The notes: generated from the sequence alone by a model not told the origin. 62,860 nt of DNA from Promethearchaeota archaeon (GCA_011364975.1 RDOE01000009.1:1-62860), one strand, 5' to 3'. Numbered from the stretch's first letter, positions 9,392-19,220 are shown. Program-made: numbers and translations.

Positions 9392-10171
9392 ATGAGTGTC
9401 TGGAGATTAATACCATTAGAGATAAATAATGGTTATTGGAATATGGCGTTAGATGAAGCTATTTTAGAAGCAGTATTAGCTAAAAAATCGCAGTTTACCT
9501 TAAGATTTTATAAATGGAATCCATCAACAGTTTCTATTGGACGAAATCAAAGTCTTTCAGAAGAGGTTAATATGGATTTTGCTGAAGAAAATGGATTTAA
9601 TGTTGTTAGGAGAATAACTGGAGGAGGAGCGGTATTTCATGACAATATGAAAGAAATTACATACTCCCTGATATGCTCAATTAATTTTTTAGAGAATTTA
9701 AAGGCATTTAAAGTTATTGAGCAATTTGAGCTAATTGAGGCAGGAATTGTCTCAGCATTAGGTAATTATGGTTTAACACCAGAAAAAGGAATTATTCATT
9801 GTCCAGCTATTTTTTTAGATGGTAAAAAATTTTCAGGAAATGCCCAAATAAGACGGAGAAATCATATCCTGCAACATGGAACAATTCTTTTAGAAATAGA
9901 TGCGGAACTGATGTATTCAGTGCTTAAAGCACCACATAATGTTTCTAAGTCAAGAATGGTTAAATCGGTTTATGCTAAATGCATAGGGGTAAAAGAAAAA
10001 TTAAATGATTATGATGAAGCAGACTTTTTAAAAGCTTTAAAAATTGGTTTTGAAAAGATTTTAAATATTAAGTTAAAAGAAAGTACTTTTACAGAATACG
10101 AGTTGAAATTAGCTAAAAAATTAGTCATTGAAAAGTATTCTAATATTAAATGGCTTGAAAAGTATGAATGA
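9392..10171 (+). CDS. lplA: Lipoate-protein ligase A
   Basis: The enzyme activates lipoate or octanoate with ATP and attaches it to a lysine of lipoyl-domain proteins such as the glycine cleavage H protein or 2-oxoacid dehydrogenase E2. Seen here are the RRITGGGAVFHD motif (RRxxGGGxVxHD) near residue 72, SIGRNQS upstream of it, DGKKFSGNAQ (lipoyl-AMP pocket) and LQHGTILLEID. The short C-terminal helical tail after residue 225 is a candidate for a small LplB-like accessory region, but much shorter than in bacterial LplA. The stop overlaps the next gene by 8 bases, so translation is probably coupled. No lipoylated target protein is encoded in the window. Confidence 0.88.
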   Translation: MSVWRLIPLEINNGYWNMALDEAILEAVLAKKSQFTLRFYKWNPSTVSIGRNQSLSEEVNMDFAEENGFNVVRRITGGGAVFHDNMKEITYSLICSINFLENLKAFKVIEQFELIEAGIVSALGNYGLTPEKGIIHCPAIFLDGKKFSGNAQIRRRNHILQHGTILLEIDAELMYSVLKAPHNVSKSRMVKSVYAKCIGVKEKLNDYDEADFLKALKIGFEKILNIKLKESTFTEYELKLAKKLVIEKYSNIKWLEKYE

Positions 10172-11216
10172 AACAAAAGAATTATTAAAAAGATTTGAAA
10201 GTGGGGCTCAATCCTGGACGGATTATGAAGATTATCTTAAATTGAATTCTCAAGAGATCGAACCTTTCCTGCAACTAGCCTTAAAGTTGAAGATGAGATA
10301 TTTTAATAATATCCTTAAAATTTATACTCCTGGAAAAAGGTTTCCGGCCATAAGTTTAACTGGAAGTCAATGTGCTTTAAGTTGTGAGCATTGTAATAAA
10401 AAATATTTAAAAAATATGCACCCAATTACTAATAATAAAGATTTAAGATCATTCTTATTAAAGCATTCTAAAGAGGGTGGCACTGGGGCTTTAATTTCAG
10501 GTGGTTGCTTACCTGATGGATCAGTTCCCTTATTAAATTATATCGAAAGTATTCAAAGTATTAAAAATGAAACTGATCTTATAATCAACGCTCATACAGG
10601 GTTAATAGATGAGAATTCAGCAAAAATGTTAGCTGAAGCTAAAGTTGATATAATTTCATTTGATTTAAATTTAGATGATGAGATCATAAAGGATATCTAT
10701 CACTTAGACAAAAATTTAGAGGATTATATCAAAGTTTTAAACATTCTTCGAAAATATAAACTAAATATTGTCCCTCATATTTGTATAGGTTTACACTATG
10801 GTAAGCTTCATAAAGAATTAGAAACGATTAGATATTTAAAAGATTCAGATTTAAATCCCTCATTAATTGTTTTAATTGCCTTAATCCCTCCAATTGATAC
10901 AAAACGTAAATTTGAAATACCTAACCCCATTGATATAGCTAAAGTTATCTCTATTATTCGTTTTGTTTTTCCGAGGACTGAGATCTCACTTGGGTGTATG
11001 AGACCACGAGGTGCTTTGAAATTGGAAATTGAAAAAATGGCTTTCAAGGCAGGAATAAATAGAATTGAAATTCCATCAAAAAAAACATTAAATTGGGCAA
11101 AAAAAGTTTTTCCAGAAATTAACTATCAATTTTTTTCTGCCTGTTGCGCAATTCCCCAAGAGTTTGAGGAATTAGCTCAGAGTAGAAACAATATTGTAAA
11201 AAAATATCAAATTTAG
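10164..11216 (+). CDS. lipS1: Radical SAM lipoate synthase component, LipS1-like
   Basis: A radical SAM protein with the motif CALSCEHCNKKYL (CxxxCxxC). It also has ISGGCLPDGSVPL, a SAM-binding GG element, and a CCAIPQEFEE ending. The ATG at 10164 is preferred, giving 350 residues and an 8-base overlap with the ligase gene; a TTG at 10128 would add 12 residues translated from inside that gene. With the upstream LipS2-like and LplA genes it forms a compact archaeal lipoate set. Archaeal LipS1 is thought to make the first sulfur insertion, but which of the two proteins does which step cannot be read here. Confidence 0.68.
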   Translation: MNETKELLKRFESGAQSWTDYEDYLKLNSQEIEPFLQLALKLKMRYFNNILKIYTPGKRFPAISLTGSQCALSCEHCNKKYLKNMHPITNNKDLRSFLLKHSKEGGTGALISGGCLPDGSVPLLNYIESIQSIKNETDLIINAHTGLIDENSAKMLAEAKVDIISFDLNLDDEIIKDIYHLDKNLEDYIKVLNILRKYKLNIVPHICIGLHYGKLHKELETIRYLKDSDLNPSLIVLIALIPPIDTKRKFEIPNPIDIAKVISIIRFVFPRTEISLGCMRPRGALKLEIEKMAFKAGINRIEIPSKKTLNWAKKVFPEINYQFFSACCAIPQEFEELAQSRNNIVKKYQI

Positions 11217-11241
11217 TAAATACTATATTTATAAGATAATA

Positions 11242-12645
11242 ATGGATCAAAAAATTCAAATTATCGGATTAAGAGGAATTCCCTTAGTTAAACCAGGGGA
11301 CGATATTGCTAAAATAATATTAGAGGCTTTAAAAAACGATAATCTTACTTTAGAGAATGGAGATATTATTGTTATAGCACAATCGATAATTTCTAAAAGT
11401 ATTGGTAGGATAAAAGATTTAAAAGAGATTAAGCCTAGCGAAGAAGCATATCACCTTTATGAAAAGATGGAACCATTATGTAAAGATTTTGAGTTACCTA
11501 TTAAAAGTCCTGAATTAATACAAGCTATTTTAGATGAATCTCGCGAAATTTTAAAAGCTGAACATGTTATGATTGTCGAAACTAAACAAGGATTTGTATG
11601 TGCGAATGCAGGTATCGATAAATCTAATGTTGAAGGTGAGTCCAATATTACCTTTTTACCAGAGAACTCTGATTTTGAAGCAATTAAAATACATAATACC
11701 TTCTATGGACAAACTGGAAGTCATGTAGGAGTTATAATTTCAGACTCATTTGGTAGAGCATTCAGAGTAGGAGCCGTTGGAGTGGCAATTGGGGTAGCTG
11801 GTATTAATCCTATCTTAGATAAAAGAGGATCACTGGATCTTTATGGCAAAGAGTTAAAAACTACGATTGTGGGACAGATTGACAATTTAGCATCGGCTGC
11901 ACAATTGATAATGGGAGAATCTAATGAAGGTATACCTGTAGTACTCATACGTGGCTATAAATTTGATTTCGTAAAAAGTAGTAATATTAATCAAATTTTA
12001 AGAAAAAAAGAAAGTGATTTATTTAGATTAGAGAATAAAAAAGATGAATTTTTAGGTCTACTGAAATCTCGTAGAAGTTATAAATTAAAGTTCAGTGAAA
12101 AAAAGATAGAAAAAAAGGTTATTATGCAATGTATAGAGATAGCACGATGGGCCCCAAGCGCTCACAATGGGCAATTTTGGCGTTATATTCTTCTAGAGAA
12201 AGATAAACTCCGTTATGAATTAATTGAAAATATGAATAATAAGTTAAAAGAAGATTTAACCAGAGATGGAAAATCTGAGCAAGAAATTAAAGAAAAAGTT
12301 AGCAAAACTAAAAAGAATTTTATTAAGTCACCATATTTAATTTTATTATGCTTAGATAAGAATGATTTGTATCATTTCAATGATTTGGAAAGGGATCAAA
12401 ATGAATATATCATGGGAATTCAAAGTATTAGTGCTTCAGCAACGTATCTTCAACTCGCTTTTGAAGCGCTTGGTTTAGCCTCTTGCTGGTATTGTGCTCC
12501 TTTATTCACAAAAGAAATTATAACTGATACGTTAAATTTGCCTTCTTCATACGTCCCCATGGCTTTTTTTACAGTAGGATACCCTTTACAAGAAGTTAAA
12601 GCTCCAAAGCGAAGACCATTAAATGAAATTATTTATAAAAATTAG
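11242..12645 (+). CDS. cofE: F420:gamma-glutamyl ligase fused to a nitroreductase-like domain (FbiB-like)
   Basis: Two domains are visible in 467 residues. The first 250 are CofE, which adds glutamates to F420-0: LRGIPLVKPGDDIA, GDIIVIAQSIISKSIGRI, SDSFGRAFRVGAVGVAIGVA and the final GESNEGIPVVLIRG are typical. Residues about 275-460 are a nitroreductase/FMN fold with SRRSYK, ARWAPSAHNGQFWR and GLASCWYCAPL. This architecture is that of actinobacterial FbiB, whose C-terminal domain reduces dehydro-F420-0. Most archaeal CofE proteins lack it, so the fusion suggests this organism matures F420 from a dehydro precursor. CofD follows and overlaps by 23 bases. Confidence 0.88.
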   Translation: MDQKIQIIGLRGIPLVKPGDDIAKIILEALKNDNLTLENGDIIVIAQSIISKSIGRIKDLKEIKPSEEAYHLYEKMEPLCKDFELPIKSPELIQAILDESREILKAEHVMIVETKQGFVCANAGIDKSNVEGESNITFLPENSDFEAIKIHNTFYGQTGSHVGVIISDSFGRAFRVGAVGVAIGVAGINPILDKRGSLDLYGKELKTTIVGQIDNLASAAQLIMGESNEGIPVVLIRGYKFDFVKSSNINQILRKKESDLFRLENKKDEFLGLLKSRRSYKLKFSEKKIEKKVIMQCIEIARWAPSAHNGQFWRYILLEKDKLRYELIENMNNKLKEDLTRDGKSEQEIKEKVSKTKKNFIKSPYLILLCLDKNDLYHFNDLERDQNEYIMGIQSISASATYLQLAFEALGLASCWYCAPLFTKEIITDTLNLPSSYVPMAFFTVGYPLQEVKAPKRRPLNEIIYKN

Positions 12646-13600
12646 CTTGAAAACGGTGATAAAAATATCAGAAAAGTTTTATTTAGTCCTTGCAGGAGGA
12701 GTAGGAGCAGCGAAATTTATTGAAGGGTTAGTCCAGGTTATAAATCCTAAATTATTAAAAATTATTGTTAATACCGGCGATGATATTGAATTATATGGTT
12801 TGAAAATCTGTCCTGATTTAGATATAATTACTTATACCTTGGCAAATATAATTGATAAGGAAAAAGGATGGGGCTTTCAAAATGAATCTTTTCACTGTTT
12901 AAATGTTTTGAAGGTATATTATAATTTAGGTTGGTTTAATTTAGGTGATAAAGATCTAGCAACACATATTTTTCGTACTGATTTAATGAGAAGCGGGTAT
13001 TCAAAAGCAGAAGCAACAGCAATTATTTGTAAAAAGCTTGGTGTTATTTCTGAACTGATTCCAATGAGTAATGAAGATGTGCAAACAATAATTCATACAC
13101 CAACGAAAGCTATGCATTTTGAGGAGTACTATATTAAATACAAATGCGAGCCAAAAGTATTAAATATTGAATTTAAAGGAATTGAACATGCAAAACCGAT
13201 TAATAAGATTTTGGAATATATCCATAATGCATACAAAATTTATATTTCTCCCTCAAACCCAATCGTTTCGATTGGTACAATTCTTAGTTTACCCAAAATA
13301 AAGGAAAGTCTAGAAAAAGTAAAAGATAAAGTAATTGCAATAAGTCCTATTATTGCAGGGACTACAATAAAAGGACCTGCAGATAAATTAATGCAATCAC
13401 TCGGTTTAGAGGTTAGTTCCTTTGGAGTTGCTGAGTATTATAAGGATTTTGTAGCTCATTTCGTAATTGATAACATCGATTATAAATTAAAATCAAGGAT
13501 TGAAAGTTTAGGAATTTCTACTTATTGTTATGATACGATAATGACAAATTTAGAGAAAAAGAAAGCACTGGGAAATTTTGTATTAAATATCCCATCTTAA
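12623..13600 (+). CDS. cofD: 2-phospho-L-lactate (or PEP) transferase CofD
   Basis: CofD joins an activated 2-phospholactate or phosphoenolpyruvate unit to the deazaflavin Fo to give F420-0 or its dehydro form. The family's opening LVLAGGVGAAKFIEGL (nucleotide-binding), IVNTGDDIELYGL, CPDLDIITYTLAN, GWFNLGDKDLATHI and SPIIAGTTIKGPADKL motifs are all present at about the normal length. The frame opens at ATG 12623 inside the CofE-fusion gene, but GTG 12656 would place the start 11 residues before the glycine-rich loop and fits family length better. Only the Fo synthase genes are absent from this stretch. Confidence 0.92.
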   Translation: MKLFIKISLKTVIKISEKFYLVLAGGVGAAKFIEGLVQVINPKLLKIIVNTGDDIELYGLKICPDLDIITYTLANIIDKEKGWGFQNESFHCLNVLKVYYNLGWFNLGDKDLATHIFRTDLMRSGYSKAEATAIICKKLGVISELIPMSNEDVQTIIHTPTKAMHFEEYYIKYKCEPKVLNIEFKGIEHAKPINKILEYIHNAYKIYISPSNPIVSIGTILSLPKIKESLEKVKDKVIAISPIIAGTTIKGPADKLMQSLGLEVSSFGVAEYYKDFVAHFVIDNIDYKLKSRIESLGISTYCYDTIMTNLEKKKALGNFVLNIPS

Positions 13601-13607
13601 TTATATA

Positions 13608-15053
13608 TTAGGAGATTGGGGTTGTAGATTCTTGTAATTCAATTTCTTCTGAGTCCTTTTCCACTTTTTTAACGTAATCTCCCACTGAAGCCAAGATTTC
13701 TTTAATCCTTCCTTCTTGCTGTAACCGAATAATTAAATTTCTGTGCTTAATAGTCGAAACTATTTTTGAGATCACAGGAAATATTAAAATTAGAGGTGCT
13801 AATAAAATCACGATCACTTCCGGCGAAAAAATGGCAACACTTTCTGTAATTGCTGGCGGTAAGTTAAACACATCTTCTAAAAACCATTTGGGATGTATAA
13901 TGATAAAACTTATTATAATTAAGAGGCTTACTCGAAAAATAAAATTGAGAACTGTTGAAAGTATAAGACTCTGAGACTTAGGTGCAGCGCTTCTTGCTGT
14001 TAATGTATCTCTGGCTTCAGAATCTTCTTGGAAAAGTCTTTGGATATATCTCCCAAGCCGTCTAGTCTTTGATGCCGCTGTAACAAGCTTTTTTTCTTCA
14101 TCTTCTAATTTACGTCTTTCTATCATTTCTTTGATATATGAGAATCCTTCTCCTGTTTTAGAAAAAAATTTGCCAATAGTCGCTTTTTCCTCTATTTTAA
14201 GCTCTTCTCGCCTTTTTTTGGCTTCGTCTTTAATTTTATCTACATTTGCTATAACAAAATGTGACTCACTCTGCAAGATACTTAATTGAGCATCTAATCT
14301 GTTTTTCCTCTCCAAAGAAGGTTTTGACACCGTGTAGGTATAGTTTATTTGAAAGGATATTTCCAAATATATATATGAAAGAATCGCGAGAAGAATTACG
14401 GAACTAGCGAAGAATTGAAAGATATCATTAATTGGTATTTCATGAAGCGAAATATCAAGAGGATTAGCAAGATTTTCTAAAAGAGGAAGAGTAATATTAA
14501 ATAAAGCTAGCATTTCTCTAAATCCAAAAACCATCAACGGTATGACAATCATTAGTACTAATGCTCCTATAGCGATCATATCTTTTTTTGGGTCAGTTCT
14601 TAAAAATGCTCTAACCACATAAATAATAGATATAATGTATAGTATTTGAAAGGCAAAAAGGTAAATATTCTCGGTAAAAATGGTAAATTCAAATCCAATT
14701 AGATCTAAAATTTGATTTAATTCAGGTGGATTACCGCTTGGAAAAGTAAACCATAAACTAATTAACCCTCTAAAAAATTGTTCTATTAATCTAAACATCA
14801 CCGGTTGTAAACCATATCCTATTAAGATGAATGAAGCAACCATTGCAGCGCCCATAGCAACCATATAAGCTGCTCCAAATATTAAAAGTGAAACAATAGT
14901 TCTTAAACTAGTTATAAAAGCGTTAAAAACTAACTCACCATTTTCCGTAGTAAGAACGGTCTCAAAATGAAATATAGATGAAAATATTATCAATAACCAA
15001 ACAAAGATTAATATATTAATGATTTTTAAAATAAGTATATAATATCTTGTCAT
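13608..15053 (-). CDS. Multi-pass membrane protein of the MoxR/DUF58 locus
   Basis: This 481-residue protein has about eight hydrophobic segments. The first is at residues 5-26; several cluster between 45 and 230, and the last pair lies near 345-430. Between residues 235 and 340 is a long charged region (KDEAKKRREELKIEEK, MIERRKLEDEEKK) likely to be cytoplasmic coiled coil. I do not recognise a family. It is the last gene of the minus-strand run that starts at 25793 and begins 4 bases after the DUF58 gene ends, so it is probably co-expressed with it and may anchor or be controlled by the MoxR/DUF58 pair. Confidence 0.7.
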   Translation of the reverse strand: MTRYYILILKIINILIFVWLLIIFSSIFHFETVLTTENGELVFNAFITSLRTIVSLLIFGAAYMVAMGAAMVASFILIGYGLQPVMFRLIEQFFRGLISLWFTFPSGNPPELNQILDLIGFEFTIFTENIYLFAFQILYIISIIYVVRAFLRTDPKKDMIAIGALVLMIVIPLMVFGFREMLALFNITLPLLENLANPLDISLHEIPINDIFQFFASSVILLAILSYIYLEISFQINYTYTVSKPSLERKNRLDAQLSILQSESHFVIANVDKIKDEAKKRREELKIEEKATIGKFFSKTGEGFSYIKEMIERRKLEDEEKKLVTAASKTRRLGRYIQRLFQEDSEARDTLTARSAAPKSQSLILSTVLNFIFRVSLLIIISFIIIHPKWFLEDVFNLPPAITESVAIFSPEVIVILLAPLILIFPVISKIVSTIKHRNLIIRLQQEGRIKEILASVGDYVKKVEKDSEEIELQESTTPIS

Positions 15054-15057
15054 TTTT

Positions 15058-16386
15058 TTAATACGCCTTTCCTTTTTTCTTTGCTTCCATATAATTGCTA
15101 ATTATTTGATTCATCATATCATCAGGTCCGACCGTTATAAGATTGACTCCTAAATTTTTTATACCTTGCTTAACTATTAAAATATGCTCCATCATTTCCT
15201 CACTTATCGCTTCAGCAAGTGCTTTATCAGTTGTAGATAAATCTACTTCATGTATTTCAAACCAAGGACTGAAAGGATTTATTATTATGATAGTATGGTT
15301 GAAAGGTATTAATTTCCGAATAGCTTGACCAAATTCATTCGGATTTACTTCTAAATCGGTAATTAGAAAAACTAAACTTCGTTTCTGAAATCGGCGATTC
15401 AGATAATCCATAGCTTCTACAATCCTACATTTTCCTTGTGGTTTAATTTTAGCTACAAAGTCTAAGACTTGATAAAAATGATCCTCGCCTCTTCCTGGTT
15501 TTAGAAATTGATAATTTTTTCTATCGGAGAAGGTAAACACTCCTACATTATCTCTTCGTGTTAATGCCACTTTAGTTAGTAGCATACAAGCTCTGATCGC
15601 GTATTCAAACTTAGTATTTTCTATTGCTCCTCCTGCCATAGAATTTGAGGAGTCAACTACTATCATTACGGTAACATCTCTCTCACTTTCAAATTCTTTT
15701 ACTATTAATTTTTGGGTACGAGCACTGGCTTTCCAATCTATTAATCGAAATTGATCACCAAATACATATTTTCTCATTCCATAGAATTCTGAGCCTAACC
15801 CTTTTTGTTTTGATCTTTGAAGTCCGTAATTTAAGTTTAATGAACGTTTCGAACCTAAAATCTCTATTCTTTTAATATCCTCATAAGGAGGATAGATTAA
15901 AATATCTGAAACGCTATCTGGTACAATTCTTTCCACGGAGTTAAATCCAAGTCTATCTTTTACTGTAACAGAAAGAGGTCCTAGAGGATATTCACCTCTT
16001 ACTTTTGGTTCAAGAACATAACTAAACTTAATTATGCCCTTAGGTCCAATTCTGGTGGATATAAAATTTTCTCCCAGTACTAAACGGAAAAGTTGTGGAT
16101 TATAATAATCTCTTATTTCGAGGAATTCAAAGCTATTTTTCCCAGTATTTTCGACTATCACTTTAATGTGCACAAAATCATCCTTAAACACTTTCTCTTT
16201 TTCAAGTTCTCTCTTAACTTTCAACTCTTCAATATTCATCTGCCAATAGAAAAGTGGTAAACTAATTACTGTGCTGAAAATCAATAGCACAGCGAAGTAA
16301 ATCAAAAAGTAATTAACAAAGGCAAAACCTGCTGTGAGAAAAAATACTGAAAATAGTATTAAAGCTCTCCCTTTTCCTCCTAACAT
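15058..16386 (-). CDS. DUF58 protein with VWA-like domain
   Basis: Two membrane segments lie within the first 50 residues, then a beta-rich region (VKVIVENTGKN-like, EIRDYYN). It then has the DUF58 signature: YGMRKYVFGDQFRLIDWKAS followed by ARTQKLIVKEFE. Directly after comes a von Willebrand A-type fold with the MIDAS sequence VDSSNSM (DxSxS), the Thr loop and FLITDLE (third metal Asp). DUF58 proteins are usual partners of MoxR AAA+ ATPases and are thought to act as substrate adaptors or maturation factors at the membrane. Here the MoxR gene lies 76 bases upstream on the same strand. Confidence 0.88.
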   Translation of the reverse strand: MLGGKGRALILFSVFFLTAGFAFVNYFLIYFAVLLIFSTVISLPLFYWQMNIEELKVKRELEKEKVFKDDFVHIKVIVENTGKNSFEFLEIRDYYNPQLFRLVLGENFISTRIGPKGIIKFSYVLEPKVRGEYPLGPLSVTVKDRLGFNSVERIVPDSVSDILIYPPYEDIKRIEILGSKRSLNLNYGLQRSKQKGLGSEFYGMRKYVFGDQFRLIDWKASARTQKLIVKEFESERDVTVMIVVDSSNSMAGGAIENTKFEYAIRACMLLTKVALTRRDNVGVFTFSDRKNYQFLKPGRGEDHFYQVLDFVAKIKPQGKCRIVEAMDYLNRRFQKRSLVFLITDLEVNPNEFGQAIRKLIPFNHTIIIINPFSPWFEIHEVDLSTTDKALAEAISEEMMEHILIVKQGIKNLGVNLITVGPDDMMNQIISNYMEAKKKGKAY

Positions 16387-16462
16387 TATAATCCTCTTCT
16401 AATATTCTTGTACGTGATTTTCCATTGCAAATTTAAAAGTTTATTTATTTAATATATAATAT

Positions 16463-17443
16463 TTAGATAGGGACGGGAATATCTTCGATAATATTCTTGA
16501 TCACGGTTTTTACATCCAATCCTTCAAGTTCAGCTTCTGGTTTTAATAAAAGACGATGGTTCAAAGTAGGAACTGCTAAGGCGCGAACATCATCAGGAGT
16601 AACGTATACTCTCCCCAAGATTGCTGCTCTTGCTTTAGAGCAATTCATTAATACTAAAGATGCTCTTGGTCCGCAACCCAATCCAATTTGGGGATGATTC
16701 CTTGTTTTTAAGATAATATCTCGTATATATTTAAGAATTCTATCGTCGATGTAGACCATATTCATTAATTTCTGAGCTGCTAATATTTCTTCACCATTAG
16801 TGATTTCTTCTACTGAGGGGGATTCTCCTGAAATCTGTCTTCTCATAATATCAACTTCTTCGTCTTGTTCGGGATAATCCAACCATAACTTAAATAGAAA
16901 TCTGTCTACTTGCGCTTCAGGAAGAGGGTACGTTCCTTCCATTTCAACAGGATTTTCTGTAGCTATTACAATAAATGGTTTTTCTAATGGTAGGGTTTGA
17001 CCCTCTATAGTTACTTGTCGTTCAGCCATAGATTCTAATAATGCTGCTTGGGTTTTTGGTGCGCTTCTATTGATTTCATCCGCAAGCACAACATTGGCAA
17101 AGATGGGACCTTTTTGAAGTACGAAAGTTCCTTGTTCTTGAGAAAATATTTTAGTACCAGTAATATCACTTGGTAATAAATCAGGTGTGAATTGTACTCT
17201 ACGAAATGAAATACCAAGTGTTTTAGCAAATGTTTTAGCCATCACAGTCTTTCCTAACCCAGGAACGCCTTCTAAAAGCACGTGCCCATTTACAAGTAAC
17301 GCAATAAATAATTGTTGTAAGATCTCTCCATTTCCAACAATTACTCTGCTCACCTCTGAAAGTACTTCTTGAGCGATCCCTCTAATTGGAGAAACATCTA
17401 ATTTTTCCCTATCATAATATTTTGCTTTATCTGGAGCTTCCAT
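16463..17443 (-). CDS. MoxR-family AAA+ ATPase
   Basis: A 326-residue MoxR-type AAA+ ATPase. Walker A is EGVPGLGKTVMAK near residue 58, Walker B VVLADEINRSAPKTQ, sensor 1 IVIATENPVEMEGTYPLPEAQ, and the arginine-finger region QVDRFLFKL. Sensor 2 is in GCGPRASLVLM. It is the MRP-type subgroup that pairs with DUF58 and transglutaminase-like membrane proteins. It likely remodels or inserts a cofactor into client proteins, using the adjacent VWA-domain protein as adaptor. A weak AGAGGAA Shine-Dalgarno precedes the ATG. Confidence 0.93.
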   Translation of the reverse strand: MEAPDKAKYYDREKLDVSPIRGIAQEVLSEVSRVIVGNGEILQQLFIALLVNGHVLLEGVPGLGKTVMAKTFAKTLGISFRRVQFTPDLLPSDITGTKIFSQEQGTFVLQKGPIFANVVLADEINRSAPKTQAALLESMAERQVTIEGQTLPLEKPFIVIATENPVEMEGTYPLPEAQVDRFLFKLWLDYPEQDEEVDIMRRQISGESPSVEEITNGEEILAAQKLMNMVYIDDRILKYIRDIILKTRNHPQIGLGCGPRASLVLMNCSKARAAILGRVYVTPDDVRALAVPTLNHRLLLKPEAELEGLDVKTVIKNIIEDIPVPI

Positions 17444-17489
17444 TTTTTTTCCTCTTTATTTGTTTTGTTTTTTATTTTTATTTTTGAGT

Positions 17490-19220
17490 TTATAAATTAT
17501 TTACTACCCATTCCATCTCGAAGAATAGGTCGTCAAAATCTTGTTCACTTCGAACTTTACTCTTACCTATTTTAATAGATAATATTCTTTCAATAAATCT
17601 TGAAATTCGTTTAATTTTCAATTTATTAATTTTTGGATCTTTAGAAATGACCATATCCACTACATTTTTGGTTGTAACTTTTTTTCCTCTTAAAAGTGCG
17701 TTTAATTTTCGATCGAGCCTTCTATTTAAAAGGATCAAAGCCTTATCATACCTATTTTTTTCTCTATACCATTGAATTTTTTCAGCAAAAAAGGAGGAAG
17801 TTCGAAACCTTTCCTTCTCTTCTTTCTTTTCTAATTGTTCTGCTTTCTTTTTTTCTTCCTTTTCGCTTTTTTTAGGTAAATATTTCTTTAGAGTATAGAC
17901 GGCTAAGAGGGGATAAATCCAAGCAGTTATAGGATTTGTACTTAAATGAATGATATATTGTGTAATAATACCATAAATTCCAGCTGAAGTTAAATCCCGT
18001 GAATATTCCGGTCTTATATGCGCTTCATCAAAAACTACAACCCAATTATCCTTAGGTTCACCAAAAGTTAACCAATTTATTATATTAATCCCAAAATCGC
18101 GATTATCATAACCAGGTAACCAGAGCAGTTCATTATTGAATAAACTTGCATCTGAAGATAGGAATATTCTGGAACTACTAGAATCTTTAGCCATGAAAAC
18201 TCCTTGTGAATACCCTCCAAGAGGCCATTTATCGGGGAAAGGGAGTAATCCAGTTACTAAACTTAAATCAACATAATCATCATTGAAATTGTACATCTTA
18301 TCTCCATTTTTGTCTACATAACCATATTCTGTAGATGAACCGACTAAATCCCACCCAAAAAAGGAGATGAAAGGGCCCCCTACAACTGTTGATGCTTGAG
18401 AAAGGATTACTTGACTAATTCCATTAGTAGTAGGATGTGCTTCAAAATTTTTAATTACAGGAAAATCAGGTCTTGTGTCAAATGAATCATTATCATATAA
18501 AGTACCATCAGCGAAGAGTGTTACAGGAATTAACCCTTGAAGATCGGGGTCTAAAGCACTAGCAATAAATATTTCCCATAAAAGAGTACTTGTACTTCCA
18601 TGATCATGACATATAAATAATGAATTTCTTATATTTGATTCAAAGAAGTCAATAAAGTAGGGAATTTCAAAAATAGGATTATAATACTGATTGGGCCCCA
18701 GTAGGATCAAAAGTATTGATTTATTTAATCTTTCTGTTGCGCTTAAACTAGATTGTATAGTCATAACATCATAACCCTCTTGTTCTATAGTATGTTTAAA
18801 ATCTGAAGCACCATTCCAATCACTATTATAAACTGAAAAGTTTTGATCATTTACTCCTTGATCAAAAATAGGACTTAACAACGGAATAAAAACAAGTATA
18901 AAAATTACTAACAGTAAAGCCTCTTTATAAATTGACCCTTTTTTAAGTTTTTTTCTTGATTGTACTTCTCTGGATTGTTGTTTGGTTGCATTTCGAATAA
19001 AAATAATTAAGCCAAATCCAATGAAAAGTGCTCCAATGTAGCATACCAGCGGGATATAGGTTATATAAATTGGTAACGATTGCCCTTGATACGATGGGTA
19101 AATCTCAATAAAGTTGGATATAAAAATACCATAAAATATTAAAAATATGGTAAAAAATCCTAATATTATTCCCTTTGAGAGCCTAACATTATTTACATTA
19201 CTACTTCCAATACTTGACAT
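17490..19220 (-). CDS. DUF4350-like membrane protein
   Basis: A 576-residue protein with membrane helices near 14-38, 53-75 and 97-118 and another near 420-446. Between them is a large globular domain starting NSDWNGASDFKHTIEQEGYD, the pattern of DUF4350 proteins found in MoxR/DUF58 operons, with LILLGPNQYYNP, FICHDHGST and VVVFDEAHIRPEYS later on. The domain resembles the ThuA/glutamine-amidotransferase-like type and should sit outside the membrane. The cytoplasmic tail is highly charged (KSEKEEKKKAEQLEKKEEKE) and ends in helices. Role unknown; conserved linkage suggests envelope-protein maturation. Confidence 0.68.
   Translation of the reverse strand: MSSIGSSNVNNVRLSKGIILGFFTIFLIFYGIFISNFIEIYPSYQGQSLPIYITYIPLVCYIGALFIGFGLIIFIRNATKQQSREVQSRKKLKKGSIYKEALLLVIFILVFIPLLSPIFDQGVNDQNFSVYNSDWNGASDFKHTIEQEGYDVMTIQSSLSATERLNKSILLILLGPNQYYNPIFEIPYFIDFFESNIRNSLFICHDHGSTSTLLWEIFIASALDPDLQGLIPVTLFADGTLYDNDSFDTRPDFPVIKNFEAHPTTNGISQVILSQASTVVGGPFISFFGWDLVGSSTEYGYVDKNGDKMYNFNDDYVDLSLVTGLLPFPDKWPLGGYSQGVFMAKDSSSSRIFLSSDASLFNNELLWLPGYDNRDFGINIINWLTFGEPKDNWVVVFDEAHIRPEYSRDLTSAGIYGIITQYIIHLSTNPITAWIYPLLAVYTLKKYLPKKSEKEEKKKAEQLEKKEEKERFRTSSFFAEKIQWYREKNRYDKALILLNRRLDRKLNALLRGKKVTTKNVVDMVISKDPKINKLKIKRISRFIERILSIKIGKSKVRSEQDFDDLFFEMEWVVNNL

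Noticed and set aside
10128-10163. Upstream TTG start of the LipS1-like gene
   Set aside because: It lies inside the lplA coding end and has no ribosome-binding site; ATG 10164 gives a normal overlap.
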